Below, piece after piece: positions 44,405-54,616 of a DNA stretch of 64,000 bases; the first letter of the stretch is position 1, and every line of letters begins with the position of its first letter. Position numbers and translations under genes: made by a program. A model generated the notes under the pieces. That model did not search any database. It had not been told where the DNA came from and was given only the letters and a program-made list of their open reading frames with translations. This DNA is from Legionella bozemanae. Lineage in GTDB: Bacteria; Pseudomonadota; Gammaproteobacteria; Legionellales; Legionellaceae. The stretch lies in assembly GCF_001648595.1 (NCBI RefSeq), contig NZ_LBAW01000015.1, forward strand, positions 53,217-117,216. Direction: 5' to 3'.

Positions 44405-47323
44405 CTAGCGATTTTTAATTATTTGTTCAATCTGATCCGTTATCGTGGCAACAAGTTGCTCCCGACTATAGGAGTTTTTTTGTAAAACTACTTTGCTCGA
44501 ATTCATCAGAAAGTCTCGTTCTTCTTGGGTTAAATCCTTTGCAGTGAAGATGATTACAGGAATTTGAGCCCATTTTTCATGTTTTTGTAATTCACGAATG
44601 ACAGCAAAACCATCCATTTCTGGCATCATTAAATCCAGGAGAATCAGAGAAGGAGTCTGGTCAGCTAAAACCTCTAAAGCATCACGACCATTTTTTGCCT
44701 CCAACACATTCCATCCCGACTTTTTAATCGCTCTTCGAATAATATTCCGTGCGTCTGCTTCATCATCCACAATTAATATAGATTTAATAGCATCCTGCGG
44801 TAATATACTCTCAATTTTCTCCATAAGTGTCTTAGGTTCAACGGGTTTATTGAGATAGTCAACAGCACCTAAAGCAAAACCCAAGTCTTTTTCCAGCAGC
44901 ATTGAGACCAGAATCACGGGAATATTAGCCAGATTAGGATCAGATTTTAATGCTGATAAGGTAGTCCATCCATCCATCATGGGCATAATCACATCAAGAG
45001 TAATCAAGTCAGGCTGATATTTTTTTGCTAAAGAAAGGCATTCTTCACCATGGAATGCGTGTAACACTCTTATACCTGATTTTTCTAAAGCCTTTTGCAT
45101 TATGTCATGTATTTTAGGATCATCATCAACCACCAGGACCGTTTTGGCTCCTACTTCTCCATGGACTTGTTGTTCAGGTAATTTTACCTGAGATATTTTT
45201 TCAACGCCTACTTTACTAATCAGCGGCAAAACAATAGTAAACGTGGAGCCCTTACCATATTCACTATCGATACTCACGTCACCTCCTAGAATTTTAGAGA
45301 AGCTTTTCGTCAAATACAAACCTAACCCAGTTCCACCAAATCGACGCGCGGTCGAGGATTCTGCTTGAGAGAATGCTTTAAACAATGTACCTAATTGCTC
45401 ACGAGTCAGTCCGATCCCTGTATCACTGACTGAAAATTGCATATACGGTTTACCGTCACTCATTAACGGTTTAACCGATAAAGTAATCGTACCTTCTTTG
45501 GTAAATTTAGCTGCATTGCTTATTAAATTTAACAGACATTGTCTGACTTTCACGAGATCGGTATGCATCGTGTCCACCCGAGGATCGATCTCACATTTAA
45601 ATGTATTCATATTCTTGCTCATCAAAGGAGTAATTATAGCCTCCAACTCCTTAATCATCTCGGGAATTTTGACATCTTCCAGGAAAATATCCATCTTACC
45701 TGCTTCAATTTTCGATAAATCCAAGATATCGTTGATAAGCGACAACAAATGTTTTGCTGAAGACTCTATTTTTTTGAGATCATCCAGATAAATCTCATGT
45801 CCCTCATCTTCCATTTCTTCTTTCAATAATTCGCAATAACCAATGATAGCATTGAGTGGCGTGCGTAATTCATGGCTGGTATTGGCAATAAATTCAGATT
45901 TTGCTTTATTAGCCACTTCCGAGTCTTTTTTAGCTTCATTTAATTGTACCACCAACTGTTCCAAATTCTGATTTACATTTTGCAGCTCCTTGGTTCTTGA
46001 CTCTACCAATTCGTGTAAATGCTCTTGAGTATATTGCAGGCTTTCGGCCATATCATTGAAGGTTTTAACGACTCTGTTAAGATCATCATAAGGCGTCATA
46101 CTTAAACGCTGCTCTAATCCGCCTTTGTCTTTGGTGATCTGATACATTGCCGAACTTAAACTACCCAATGATTTAGAAATAGCGTGATATAAAAAATATC
46201 CTACGATACTAATAAATAGAAGGATGCCCAAAGGTAAAGAAACCATAATAATACGATTGGTTGCAATCAGCTTATGAAAAGTCTTTAATGATTGATCCTT
46301 TAATTTCTTTGTAATTTGATCCAAGTTGTCAAATTGTTTTGCAAGAGACGCTAAATTTTCCTTTACCGCAATATGATTTTTTTGTAATTGCAATTGAAGA
46401 TTGTTGAGTTCTTTTCGCAGGGAGAGGATACTTCCTGAACCCTGGGTTAACTGATTAACAACCAAGTTAAATTGGTTGCCTAAATCCAATGCGGCTTGGT
46501 GCAGTTGCGGATTATCCTGTAATAAAGTACTTAATTGTTGCAATTTACTGCGTGTTACTGGGATTAGCTGCAATAGTTGATTATCTTTTAAATTATTCAA
46601 TTCATCGGAATTTTCTTCATCAGCAATTTCTTCGATCAATGCCATGAGCTGTGCGAGTTCTATATTAATTTTTTCATCGATACGATGAGCATCTGCAGCA
46701 TTACTTAAAATCAGAGTTTCTAATGCTCCTTTAAGCTGGTCACTTTGTGGAAGTTTTCCATCCTGGAAATAGCCACGTAGTTGGCGTATGTTTTTTTTAT
46801 ATTGATAAGTTAAAATACCGCTGATATTTTCAGACTTATTGTGAATATTTTTAATTTGCTGATCAATAATTCTTTTTTGATCTGCCAACTCGTTTTTCGC
46901 TTTCAAAAAGGATTGAGTCAACTTCAATAATTGATCGTCAATTTTTAAAAATTCCTGATAGATCACTTTAAGATTTTCAAGTGCCTGCAAGACAGAGGAA
47001 ACTTTATTGGTAACCAAAGCCAATTGTTCCTCCCCCTCAATAAAAATCGTCTCTATCGGTAAACGAGGCTCCAGTTTGGATAAATCATTTTCTTCATGTG
47101 CGGTTAAAATGCTTTGTTGGCGCACCAAGAATTGAGTTCGTGCATTACTCATTCTAAATCGCGCGTTTTCAATTGAAGTCACCGTTAATAAAAGGTTTTG
47201 ATTTTGAAGCAGTTGATGATTAAGATAGAGTGCAGCCAAGCTAAGGATCATCGTAAAAATAACGGTAAGAATATAAAATAACAGAAACACGTTTACTAAT
47301 GATAATCTTAGTTTCCTGTACAT
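44405..47323 (-). CDS. Membrane hybrid sensor histidine kinase with two receivers
   Basis: 972 residues from the ATG at 47323, which has AAGGA six bases upstream. A GTG at 47338 also opens the frame. TM1 is near residues 10-32. A long helical periplasmic sensor follows (about 35-345), then TM2 ([20 protein letters not shown]), HAMP and a coiled coil. HisKA has H484 in [16 protein letters not shown]. HATPase has SDTGIGL and [12 protein letters not shown] boxes. Two C-terminal receivers, both with phosphoacceptor D (LITLDVIMP and LILLDLMMP), complete it. No HPt domain is seen. Co-transcribed with the upstream binding protein, whose stop abuts this frame. Confidence 0.93.
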   Translation of the reverse strand: MYRKLRLSLVNVFLLFYILTVIFTMILSLAALYLNHQLLQNQNLLLTVTSIENARFRMSNARTQFLVRQQSILTAHEENDLSKLEPRLPIETIFIEGEEQLALVTNKVSSVLQALENLKVIYQEFLKIDDQLLKLTQSFLKAKNELADQKRIIDQQIKNIHNKSENISGILTYQYKKNIRQLRGYFQDGKLPQSDQLKGALETLILSNAADAHRIDEKINIELAQLMALIEEIADEENSDELNNLKDNQLLQLIPVTRSKLQQLSTLLQDNPQLHQAALDLGNQFNLVVNQLTQGSGSILSLRKELNNLQLQLQKNHIAVKENLASLAKQFDNLDQITKKLKDQSLKTFHKLIATNRIIMVSLPLGILLFISIVGYFLYHAISKSLGSLSSAMYQITKDKGGLEQRLSMTPYDDLNRVVKTFNDMAESLQYTQEHLHELVESRTKELQNVNQNLEQLVVQLNEAKKDSEVANKAKSEFIANTSHELRTPLNAIIGYCELLKEEMEDEGHEIYLDDLKKIESSAKHLLSLINDILDLSKIEAGKMDIFLEDVKIPEMIKELEAIITPLMSKNMNTFKCEIDPRVDTMHTDLVKVRQCLLNLISNAAKFTKEGTITLSVKPLMSDGKPYMQFSVSDTGIGLTREQLGTLFKAFSQAESSTARRFGGTGLGLYLTKSFSKILGGDVSIDSEYGKGSTFTIVLPLISKVGVEKISQVKLPEQQVHGEVGAKTVLVVDDDPKIHDIMQKALEKSGIRVLHAFHGEECLSLAKKYQPDLITLDVIMPMMDGWTTLSALKSDPNLANIPVILVSMLLEKDLGFALGAVDYLNKPVEPKTLMEKIESILPQDAIKSILIVDDEADARNIIRRAIKKSGWNVLEAKNGRDALEVLADQTPSLILLDLMMPEMDGFAVIRELQKHEKWAQIPVIIFTAKDLTQEERDFLMNSSKVVLQKNSYSREQLVATITDQIEQIIKNR

Positions 47324-47338
47324 TAATAATCCTTCCAC

Positions 47339-48565
47339 TTATTCTTTAACAAACGAATGCAATTCAGTCCAATCAAGAGAGGTAAATTTTCCATTTCTTA
47401 ATATAGTAGGCCAAACTGTATGTAATGCCTGGTGATTGTTTTTATCATAACTGATGGGAATATCGATGCCTATATCCACATCGCGCATGTTTTGCATCAC
47501 ATCAACAAGCCCTTCTCGCGTCAATTTATTAGCATCCGCAGCACGTTGTAATGCCAGGACAAATAATTTTGTAGCGAGGTACCCCTCTAATGAGATATAG
47601 CCTGGTTGGGCATCATGTGCATATTTTTTTAGACTCTCTCGATACTCTTTGACAGCAGGAAGATCAGAGTTATAACTAGGAACAACCTGAGTCACTATCA
47701 CGCGGTTATCTCCCAATGTGCCAAGCTCTTTTAGCAAAGTTTCACTTCCCACAAAAGAAACATTGAGAAACAGGGTATTAGGCAGGTCTTCAACCGCCAA
47801 TTTAATGAATCGAGCAGCAGGAAGATAAGGAGCTACTATAATAATCGCCTTTGGCATTTTTTTTGCATCCAGGATCTCGGATAAACCCTCCTCCACATTT
47901 ACTGTATTTCTGGTGAACCGACCATGCATTAATTTTTCTGAATCTTGATAACCTTCTTCCTTTAACGCTTTTATAGCACCAAAATAACCGGAATCCCCAA
48001 ACGAATCATTTTGTGTAAAAAATGCAATTTCATCGGGTTTAATTCCTGCTTTTAATAAACCTTTCACCATGGCCGCAGTTTCTTCTGCATAACTTGCACG
48101 AAAATTAAAAACGTACCGATCGGGGGGGCTTTTACGGAGCACTTCTGTTCCAGCATAACAACCATAGAGTAGTGTCTGCAATTCTTGGGCAATAGGTACT
48201 GAAACCACCGCAGTTGGAGATCCCACATTGCCGATGACAGCGAGCACTTGATCCTGCGTAATTAATTTGCGCATGTTAGGCGCAGCAAGCGAAGGCTCAT
48301 AGGAATCATTATAGACAATAAATGTTAATTTTTGACCATTGATACCACCAGCAGCATTTATTCTGTCAAAATACGTTTTGATTCCAAGGGTCATGCCCTG
48401 CCCCAACGTTTGTGCCGGACCTTCCAAAGCAGTGCTGCTTCCTATCCTAATAGGTGATTGATTGGCCGTGGACAAGGTTGCTTGTGCAAATGATAGTTGA
48501 GCAAAAGTAAGGAGTATAAAAATAATACTCCTGCTGAATGAAAATAAAATCCATTCCTTTATCAT
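47339..48565 (-). CDS. Type I periplasmic binding protein (LivJ-like), probable ligand sensor
   Basis: 408 residues from the ATG at 48565. A TTG at 48577 is the far end of the frame. Signal peptide to about SFAQA. The mature domain is that of branched-chain amino-acid/amide binding proteins: IRIGSSTALEGPAQTLGQGM, then GINGQKLTFIVYNDSYEP, AVIGNVGSPTAVVSVPIAQE and FFTQNDSFGDSGYFG. No ABC permease or ATPase genes are adjacent. Its gene runs straight into the hybrid kinase, so it probably presents a ligand to that sensor rather than to a transporter. Ligand unknown. Confidence 0.9.
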   Translation of the reverse strand: MIKEWILFSFSRSIIFILLTFAQLSFAQATLSTANQSPIRIGSSTALEGPAQTLGQGMTLGIKTYFDRINAAGGINGQKLTFIVYNDSYEPSLAAPNMRKLITQDQVLAVIGNVGSPTAVVSVPIAQELQTLLYGCYAGTEVLRKSPPDRYVFNFRASYAEETAAMVKGLLKAGIKPDEIAFFTQNDSFGDSGYFGAIKALKEEGYQDSEKLMHGRFTRNTVNVEEGLSEILDAKKMPKAIIIVAPYLPAARFIKLAVEDLPNTLFLNVSFVGSETLLKELGTLGDNRVIVTQVVPSYNSDLPAVKEYRESLKKYAHDAQPGYISLEGYLATKLFVLALQRAADANKLTREGLVDVMQNMRDVDIGIDIPISYDKNNHQALHTVWPTILRNGKFTSLDWTELHSFVKE

Positions 48566-48821
48566 TTGTTTATCCAAGAGAGAAATATTTTATGATAAAA
48601 AAAGTATAGTTGATTCAACGCATGTAAGCACCTCGAATAAGGATTTTTTTGCGAAATAATTTATTTTATCGAGAAATACCCGTATATATTTTGTTGGCTT
48701 CCAAGATCTTAAGAGGATTACCATAAGGAAAAAGCAAAATTCCTAGCAGCTTTTAACTCTCTCCCCATGAGCTGATAAAAGAAAAGTTATGAACAACACG
48801 CAATCAAAAGGAATAAACGAA

Positions 48822-49487
48822 TCACTTTGGATAATAATTCAGCATTATCAGAGTAACCGCAACACCTTGAGCGCTTCTGTTGTACGTAGCAAAATCATAA
48901 AACTCAACTGCCCTCAACGCAAAGTTAGAATTAATCTGATAAGATAAGGAGCCGCCAAGAAAAGGATCAACATCTACAGTGTTTGTGTTCTGAGAAAAAA
49001 ATTGACGAGGGGCAACCGTAGTCGCTGTCAAGTATGTTGAAATAACTGATGCACCACCAACTATACTGGCTCTTAATCTACTTTTAGGGTTAAGAGTATA
49101 TCCTATAATAGCTACCAATGACTTACTTGATCTGGAAATTTTTAATCCATCTTTTATTTTTGAATGAGTAAAAATTTGATTATAATCCAGTTCATAAGTG
49201 AAGGGTAAGTTGTCACCAAGGCCTGCTCCAAACCCCCAACGCATCCCGCTGGCATTGTTGGGAAACACATCCCGAGGTGTAAAATGTATTGTTGACTGGT
49301 CGGGAGGAGATAATGACAATTGATTGTCGTTGAAAAAAGTGTGTGTAAATACATATCCGCCTGTGATGTAAAAAGAACCATGGCAGCGCCAATCTGCTTT
49401 ATCACAGTTTTTTTTAGCTTCTGCAGCAAAAATTAGGTTGCTTAGCGTTATTGAAAAGATTATTGCGACAATTTGATATTTAACCAC
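48822..49487 (-). CDS. Outer-membrane beta-barrel protein
   Basis: 221 residues with a GTG start at 49487, chosen because AAGGA lies 8 bases upstream. Signal peptide ends near NLIFAAEA. Then C...C (NCDKADWRCHGSFYITGGYV) and alternating beta-strands, closing with GVAVTLIMLNYYPK. It belongs with the small Legionella barrel proteins, like the 239-residue one at 2115. Monocistronic. Function unknown. Confidence 0.8.
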   Translation of the reverse strand: MVKYQIVAIIFSITLSNLIFAAEAKKNCDKADWRCHGSFYITGGYVFTHTFFNDNQLSLSPPDQSTIHFTPRDVFPNNASGMRWGFGAGLGDNLPFTYELDYNQIFTHSKIKDGLKISRSSKSLVAIIGYTLNPKSRLRASIVGGASVISTYLTATTVAPRQFFSQNTNTVDVDPFLGGSLSYQINSNFALRAVEFYDFATYNRSAQGVAVTLIMLNYYPK

Positions 49488-49651
49488 ATGCTTATCCTTA
49501 AAAATTAATAAATTTTATTTTATATAAAGCTCGGACTATTGGAATACTTAATTCTGCCTTTTATGCAACGAACAAGAAATACATAATACCAATAAATAAT
49601 GTAATTTTTTGACCCTGGGCACATATATAAATAAGTTGGTCAAAAAACAAT

Positions 49652-49906
49652 TTATTTTCCAATTAATTCAGTATATTCCCGCATTGTATTGGCAGTGATT
49701 TCTCTAAATCGTTCCGGTGTTAGGTCATTAGAAAGAGGGCTGGAGTCCTTGCTGTGAATTAAAAATTTCTCATATGCATTTTTACCTAGGAGAGTAAATA
49801 AATTATTCAATTCTGGAATAGTAAAATTTAATAGAGCCAAATTTTCTTCCGGCATCAGCGGCAAAATACGTTGCTTCACCTGCGTTTCATAAGCATAAGC
49901 AAGTGC
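49652..49906 (-). pseudogene. C-terminal fragment, possibly MarR-type regulator
   Basis: The frame is open from 49906 after a stop, with only a GTG at 49879 as a possible start. Sequence VKQRILPLMPEENLALLNFT then IPELNNLFTLLGK resembles the C-terminal dimerisation helices of MarR-family proteins. No helix-turn-helix precedes it. Its upstream end abuts the GNAT fragment on the opposite strand at 49903. Assignment is tentative. Confidence 0.4.
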
Positions 49907-50133
49907 TCATCGCGGAAATCCAAAATTTATCGGTTGGCTTTGCACTTTTTTCTATGACAAACCGTAATTTTCCGCTTTTTGATGGCCCAGGCATTTATTT
50001 ACATGACTTATATGTGAAAGAGCACTATAGGCGTAAGGGTATTGCCACACAATTAGTAAATCAGTTAATAGAACTCACCAAAGAGCGCTCTTGTACACGA
50101 ATAGATTGAGTATTATTAACCAATAACAATTAG
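49903..50133 (+). pseudogene. GNAT acetyltransferase fragment with premature stop
   Basis: Sequence VGFALFSMTNRNFPLFDGPG, then IYLHDLYVKEHYRRKGIATQ, is the central GNAT core with the acetyl-CoA loop RRKGIATQ. It is parallel to the intact GNAT at 61577 (LYLEDLYVKPEARGQGIG). The N-terminal third is missing. A TGA at 50107 falls where the family usually has tryptophan (RID-stop-VLLTNN). The frame continues to 50133. Confidence 0.65.
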
Positions 50134-50456
50134 GGCAAAATTTTTATGCCAGTATTGACTCAGCCAAGCCTGTAGATTACATCCAGTATATGAGAATTAG
50201 TTGTGATGACTCAGCGAGGTCTTTAGCTCCTACGCAAAATGAGTCTTGAAGAAAAAATTCATTTTATGGAAACATTTCGCCAGATACCACAGAATTGTTC
50301 GGCAATAGTGTAAATGCTCAGTCACTATCAAGGAACGGTTGGGTTTGAGTACAGGTTGTACGGAGATTTTTCTGAGCAAGCACAGCATACATCAACATGT
50401 GCGCATTGATTAGAAAAAATTTCTCGCAAAATGTGCTAGCCGTTCTTCAAGAAGTA
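50134..50456. other. Intergenic region, probably decayed coding DNA
   Basis: Short frames (for example MSLEEKIHFMETFRQIPQNC near 50240) stop quickly. Nothing intact or recognisable is seen. It adjoins the GNAT and MarR-like fragments and may be part of the same decayed segment. Confidence 0.35.
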
Positions 50457-50900
50457 TTAGTGCTTAGGACTCATTCCTTTCGCCTGCAGTTCTTGCAGCG
50501 CGCCTTTATTTTTATGTAAATTTAAATTCATTCCAGCTAATACCTCCGGTGCTTTTGTAAATTGAATGTCGGCATATTCCACGACTTGAATATGATTCCC
50601 CCAAGGGTCCAGAAAATCTAAAAATTGTTCTCCAATTAATTCAGCCCCAGCCTTTTTCGCCAATTCTTTCACCTTGGAACGATCATCAACCACAAGACCA
50701 AAATGACGTATCTTATCTTTATGAGGGGTAGTATTTCGCATTAGAGCAATAAATTGATCGCCTAAATCAATAAAAGCATGATTTTTATCTTTACCTCGCA
50801 AAGTAAAATTAAAAATTTTGCTATAAAATTCCAATGAGTGTTCCACATCTCCCACTTCAAGTGCAATATGGTTAATGCCTATCAGTTTTGCTTTTTCCAT
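50457..50900 (-). CDS. VOC-family (glyoxalase/dioxygenase fold) protein
   Basis: 147 residues. One VOC module: INHIALEVGDVEHSLEFYSK at the start with a metal-type histidine, then HFGLVVDDRSKVKELAKKAG and LDPWGNHIQVVEY with the closing residues of the fold. Could be a lyase, an isomerase or a resistance protein. The substrate is unknown. An excellent AAAGGAGG precedes the ATG. Monocistronic. Confidence 0.88.
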   Translation of the reverse strand: MEKAKLIGINHIALEVGDVEHSLEFYSKIFNFTLRGKDKNHAFIDLGDQFIALMRNTTPHKDKIRHFGLVVDDRSKVKELAKKAGAELIGEQFLDFLDPWGNHIQVVEYADIQFTKAPEVLAGMNLNLHKNKGALQELQAKGMSPKH

Positions 50901-51105
50901 AATTAGCTCCTCCTTTAACTCTATAATAACTATAGCTGATTAATGAATCGAAAATCGGGTTCGCAAAAGCAGACTTTCAATCCAAAATTAACTAAAAAAA
51001 ACATGTAAAGCTCATTTATTTAATAAGTTGACTATAATTTATACTATAAATAACTTAATTCTTGAGAAGCTGAAAATGCTTTAAAGAAAAAGCAGTGTAT
51101 TCATT

Positions 51106-52344
51106 ATGGCTCAAACAAAGTATAGAAAAGATCCAACTGGAAAATTTGGAGGGAAACAAGTAACTCATAAAGCAGATACTGCTCCGCTCTATCCCGGCAA
51201 ATTAGAAGTAAAACAAATCATTCAAGGCAGTCAATCAGGTGATTGTTATCTATTGTCAGCTATTAATTCGATTCTTGCGCTTCCAGGTGGTGAGAATTTT
51301 ATTCGCCAGCGAATGGTTGAAAAAGATGGGGAAGTTCATGTTTTGCTTTTTGATGATTCATATAAACCTCACTGGATAGCTATTGATAAATCACTGCCAA
51401 CATCGCCAGGTGTGTTAAGTAGTGGAGCCACATGGGTTCGATATCTTGAAAAAGCATATACAGCGTTTCATTCAGGAGATTATAATCAAACGTTAAAAAG
51501 TGGAAAAACCACTCAAGCATTACAAACCTTCCTTGGAAGATCTACAGACTCTCTTTCTTTACCATACCAATCAAAAAGTACACTTGCTGATCTTTATACA
51601 AAGAGTATTGCTGGCTGTTCCGGTCAAGATGTTTATACTTTAATTTTTTTATTACGTCCTATGACTAATCCAGCTACCATGCAGAATATAGTAAAGCATG
51701 TTTTTAATGATAACAGTGCACTCTTGGCAGATTGGTGGGCTTGGGTAAAACCCAATAAGAAAGATTGGGAGAAATTATTAAAAACCCACCCCTTGACCAT
51801 TGAAGCCTTTCAAGCACACCTTAATAAAATGCAGCAAAAAAACCCCGAAACCTGCCCAAAAGAAGCGATCCAAGCTGTAGTAACATGGCTGAATACCAAT
51901 AAAATACTGCCTTCTAGAAAAAGCTATGGTTATGAGGAAGAACATTTGTTCTCTGAGTTAAAAAATGCAATGGAGCACGATCAACCTGTAGTAGCTGATC
52001 CTAAAAATATGCCTTCAAAAGGTATTATCCCAGAGCATTCTTACGCAATCGTCGGCATCAGGGAAAATCCAGTAACTGGTAAAAAATTTATTGTATTACG
52101 TAATCCATTTCCTGAAGATCGTTCTTTAATTTCACATTTTTTCCTGTCAGGAGGACGACATACAAGCGAAACAATAGATCCCAAAACAGGTGAATCTAAG
52201 CTGAAATTCAGCACAACCAAGAACTCTACTTTTGAAATGGAATTACGTGATTTTACCGAGTCATTTGCTTACATTGATAAGGGAAGATCGCTGGAGCATG
52301 TAGAGTTTACTCCCGAACAGAATGAAACTCCTACCCCCAATTAA
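51106..52344 (+). CDS. Calpain-family (C2) cysteine protease-like protein
   Basis: 412 residues, no signal peptide. The calpain core is clear: GSQSGDCYLLSAINSILALP with C47 (calpain GDCWLLAA), H311 in EHSYAIVGI and N333 in LRNPFPE (calpain LRNPWG). Between them lies an insertion of about 150 residues. Calpain-type proteases are mainly eukaryotic, so the gene may derive from a host or be an effector mimicking a host protease. Followed at 115 bases by the phosphodiester glycosidase gene on the same strand, possibly co-transcribed. The start has weak Shine-Dalgarno pairing. Confidence 0.88.
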   Translation: MAQTKYRKDPTGKFGGKQVTHKADTAPLYPGKLEVKQIIQGSQSGDCYLLSAINSILALPGGENFIRQRMVEKDGEVHVLLFDDSYKPHWIAIDKSLPTSPGVLSSGATWVRYLEKAYTAFHSGDYNQTLKSGKTTQALQTFLGRSTDSLSLPYQSKSTLADLYTKSIAGCSGQDVYTLIFLLRPMTNPATMQNIVKHVFNDNSALLADWWAWVKPNKKDWEKLLKTHPLTIEAFQAHLNKMQQKNPETCPKEAIQAVVTWLNTNKILPSRKSYGYEEEHLFSELKNAMEHDQPVVADPKNMPSKGIIPEHSYAIVGIRENPVTGKKFIVLRNPFPEDRSLISHFFLSGGRHTSETIDPKTGESKLKFSTTKNSTFEMELRDFTESFAYIDKGRSLEHVEFTPEQNETPTPN

Positions 52345-52458
52345 TCAATAAGATAGATTCAAATTACTCCTTAATTTAACAAAAAATAAGCAAACTGTCC
52401 TTTTTTAATAATTCCTTAATGTATTCGAGTTATCATTAGCAAAAAAATTAGCTCCAAT

Positions 52459-53580
52459 ATGCATTACAGCGAGGAACATCCTGTGTTTAGTAAGCCGTTA
52501 AATACAAAAACAGATAAAGTAAATGAAAAAATTGCTGGTATTACTCGTGCCACAGAAGTACAAGACATCCGCTCTCTACCCAATTTTGATGAAATTTTGA
52601 GTAAAAACCCGTACCGTGAAAAAGTTCAGGGTTATTATGTTGAGATTCCATTATCTCAGTATGAAACATTTGTACCCAATGCACCTAAATTTCCCGATCG
52701 TTATGGCAATAATTATACAGGTGGTCAGTTTGATGCACCATTATTCACATTAAAAGAATGGCGTGACAACTGGACAGAAGCTTACCCAGACCCTAGTAGT
52801 GATAAACCCGATTTATTAGTCAATGCGAATTGGTTTAATGTATGGACAACTGGTGTACCCAATGTGGGAGAAAAAATCAACCCTAGAACACAACCACGCA
52901 CATTTCTTGTTGGCTTATCGGTAAGTCATGGTGAGCTGGTGTCCACATATAAAGTACTTGATCAGAATAATGTTGGGTTGGATACAATTGTTTTTGATGC
53001 TGCACGTAAAAAAGCATCTATCATGGCCCATACAGATATTGAACCTGCATTGGAGACAAATCCCAATTTTTATGATGATAAAAATGCCGTATCCGGGTTT
53101 ATTATTCTAAGGGATGAAACGAGATTAAAAACACCCGATTTGAATAATAACCATGCAAATCGATTGCCGCGTACTGGGGTTGGCTACAAAAATAATGGCA
53201 ATAATATTGTTGTCATGGTCATTCATAATCCTGATCGTAACTGCGGTGTTACTGCGGAAGAGTTTGCGGATTTATTTGCCGCACTCGGGTGTACTCATGC
53301 CATCAACTTAGATAATAGCGGCTCTGTAGAGCTTTACTATCACGGATTAGGTGGGCTTGGTAAAAAAATGGTCACTGTGCAAACAAAAACCTGTGATGCA
53401 GGGACAACAACGGAACGACCAAAACCTAATTGTTTGGGCTTTAAAAATGTAAGTAGACATACCTTATTTGCCAAGGACGACTCAGATATCCCGGCAAGAA
53501 AGCAACCAAGTTCTGATGTGGAAAAACCATCAGCCCAAACAGATGATGAGATAACGTATAGTTATTATATTAAACGCTAA
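52459..53580 (+). CDS. Phosphodiester glycosidase (NAGPA/DUF2233-type) family protein
   Basis: 373 residues. The core carries the family pattern: LLVNANWFNVWTTGVPN (N-xx-F, cf. NGGFF), a large middle part, then GVTAEEFADLFAALGCTHAI and NLDNSGSVELYYHG. The last corresponds to the NLDGGGSS motif of the N-acetylglucosamine-1-phosphodiester alpha-N-acetylglucosaminidase domain. Here two glycines are replaced (LDNSGS). No signal peptide is evident. Human NAGPA uncovers mannose-6-phosphate on lysosomal enzymes. Beside the calpain-like gene, both may be effectors. The family call is good; substrate unknown. Confidence 0.82.
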   Translation: MHYSEEHPVFSKPLNTKTDKVNEKIAGITRATEVQDIRSLPNFDEILSKNPYREKVQGYYVEIPLSQYETFVPNAPKFPDRYGNNYTGGQFDAPLFTLKEWRDNWTEAYPDPSSDKPDLLVNANWFNVWTTGVPNVGEKINPRTQPRTFLVGLSVSHGELVSTYKVLDQNNVGLDTIVFDAARKKASIMAHTDIEPALETNPNFYDDKNAVSGFIILRDETRLKTPDLNNNHANRLPRTGVGYKNNGNNIVVMVIHNPDRNCGVTAEEFADLFAALGCTHAINLDNSGSVELYYHGLGGLGKKMVTVQTKTCDAGTTTERPKPNCLGFKNVSRHTLFAKDDSDIPARKQPSSDVEKPSAQTDDEITYSYYIKR

Positions 53581-53581
53581 C

Positions 53582-54478
53582 TTAAGGTCGACGAAAACTG
53601 GAATATGCAATTTGCATTTTCTCATCTATAGAAATTGCTTCAGATGAAGAGGCATCTGAGGCAATTTTTACTGCTAATTCAATAGGAAATTTAACCTGAC
53701 TAAAAAAACTAGTACCATCTCGATATGCTTGAGCAAGTATATGAGAGGTATATTGTATTTTATAACGTTCGGCGAAATAGGGACATAGCACTGCAATATG
53801 AAACGTGGAAGCAGTGTCATGTATGCGTCTATCATTGATATAGAGCGTGCAATCGTCGACAGTAGAAGTAACAAGATTTGCTTTATCTAGATTAAGCAGA
53901 TACTTAAAGCTGTCCCTAGATTTAATCGTTGGAAAAGTAACGGCTAGTTGCTGATTTTTTGATAAAAAAGCTGGGAGAGAAACACTATTCCCATGAATGA
54001 CTATTGAATCAGTGTCTTTATTTAAACCTAATCGATTCAAAAATATATCGCGCATTTCCTGATCAGGAAACTCAATTGCCAATGTTCTATTTTTGTCTTT
54101 AATACACTCAGATAATTTAATTACTGGACCTATTGCTCGCTGAATAAAATAATTCAATCGCTGTTGTAGCACATGATCACCAGAACAATAACGATCAATA
54201 ATCCTGGTAAACCAAGTAGAACCATAATTATTTTCAGTCAGCGATGCATGAAGTTGTTCATAGAGGCCATTAAGTAATTTTTGCTGAGCTACCTTCCACT
54301 CTGATGGTACGGAATTTGGGGATAATGTTTGTGCACTAGCAATTTGACGTACCATGTTTAGAACAGAGCGAATACGCGAATAATTGGCCGATTTACGCGG
54401 TAAGCGCTGTAACAAAGCTAAAAGATCGTTTTCGTAAGTAGTTATCCAATTTTTGGAATAAAATTTTGTATCATGCAT
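53582..54478 (-). CDS. Orphan protein with internal duplication; candidate effector
   Basis: 298 residues, no signal peptide or membrane segment. Two similar blocks are visible: about 128-170 (NRTLAIEFPDQEMRDIFLNR) and about 183-220 (NQQLAVTFPTIKSRDSFKYL). They share an N-x-x-L-A-x-x-F-P....RD-x-F-x-x-x-L pattern, indicating a duplicated small domain. N-terminal 120 residues are helical. AAGGAATCTG precedes the ATG. Convergent with the glycosidase gene, one base apart. No family recognised. Confidence 0.75.
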   Translation of the reverse strand: MHDTKFYSKNWITTYENDLLALLQRLPRKSANYSRIRSVLNMVRQIASAQTLSPNSVPSEWKVAQQKLLNGLYEQLHASLTENNYGSTWFTRIIDRYCSGDHVLQQRLNYFIQRAIGPVIKLSECIKDKNRTLAIEFPDQEMRDIFLNRLGLNKDTDSIVIHGNSVSLPAFLSKNQQLAVTFPTIKSRDSFKYLLNLDKANLVTSTVDDCTLYINDRRIHDTASTFHIAVLCPYFAERYKIQYTSHILAQAYRDGTSFFSQVKFPIELAVKIASDASSSEAISIDEKMQIAYSSFRRP

Positions 54479-54616
54479 CAGATTCCTTACAACTGTAATG
54501 ATTGGATAACTCTATCAAAATCAGTTTAACTATGTTATCAAATTGGACGCTTTAACCCTTTCGAGAATGGGCTGTAAAAATATATAGCTCATGTTGCCTT
54601 CTAAAGAACAAAAATG

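Noticed and set aside
47339..48565. Binding protein as part of an amino-acid ABC transporter
   Set aside because: No permease or ATPase gene is adjacent; the gene runs directly into a sensor kinase, so a sensory role fits better.
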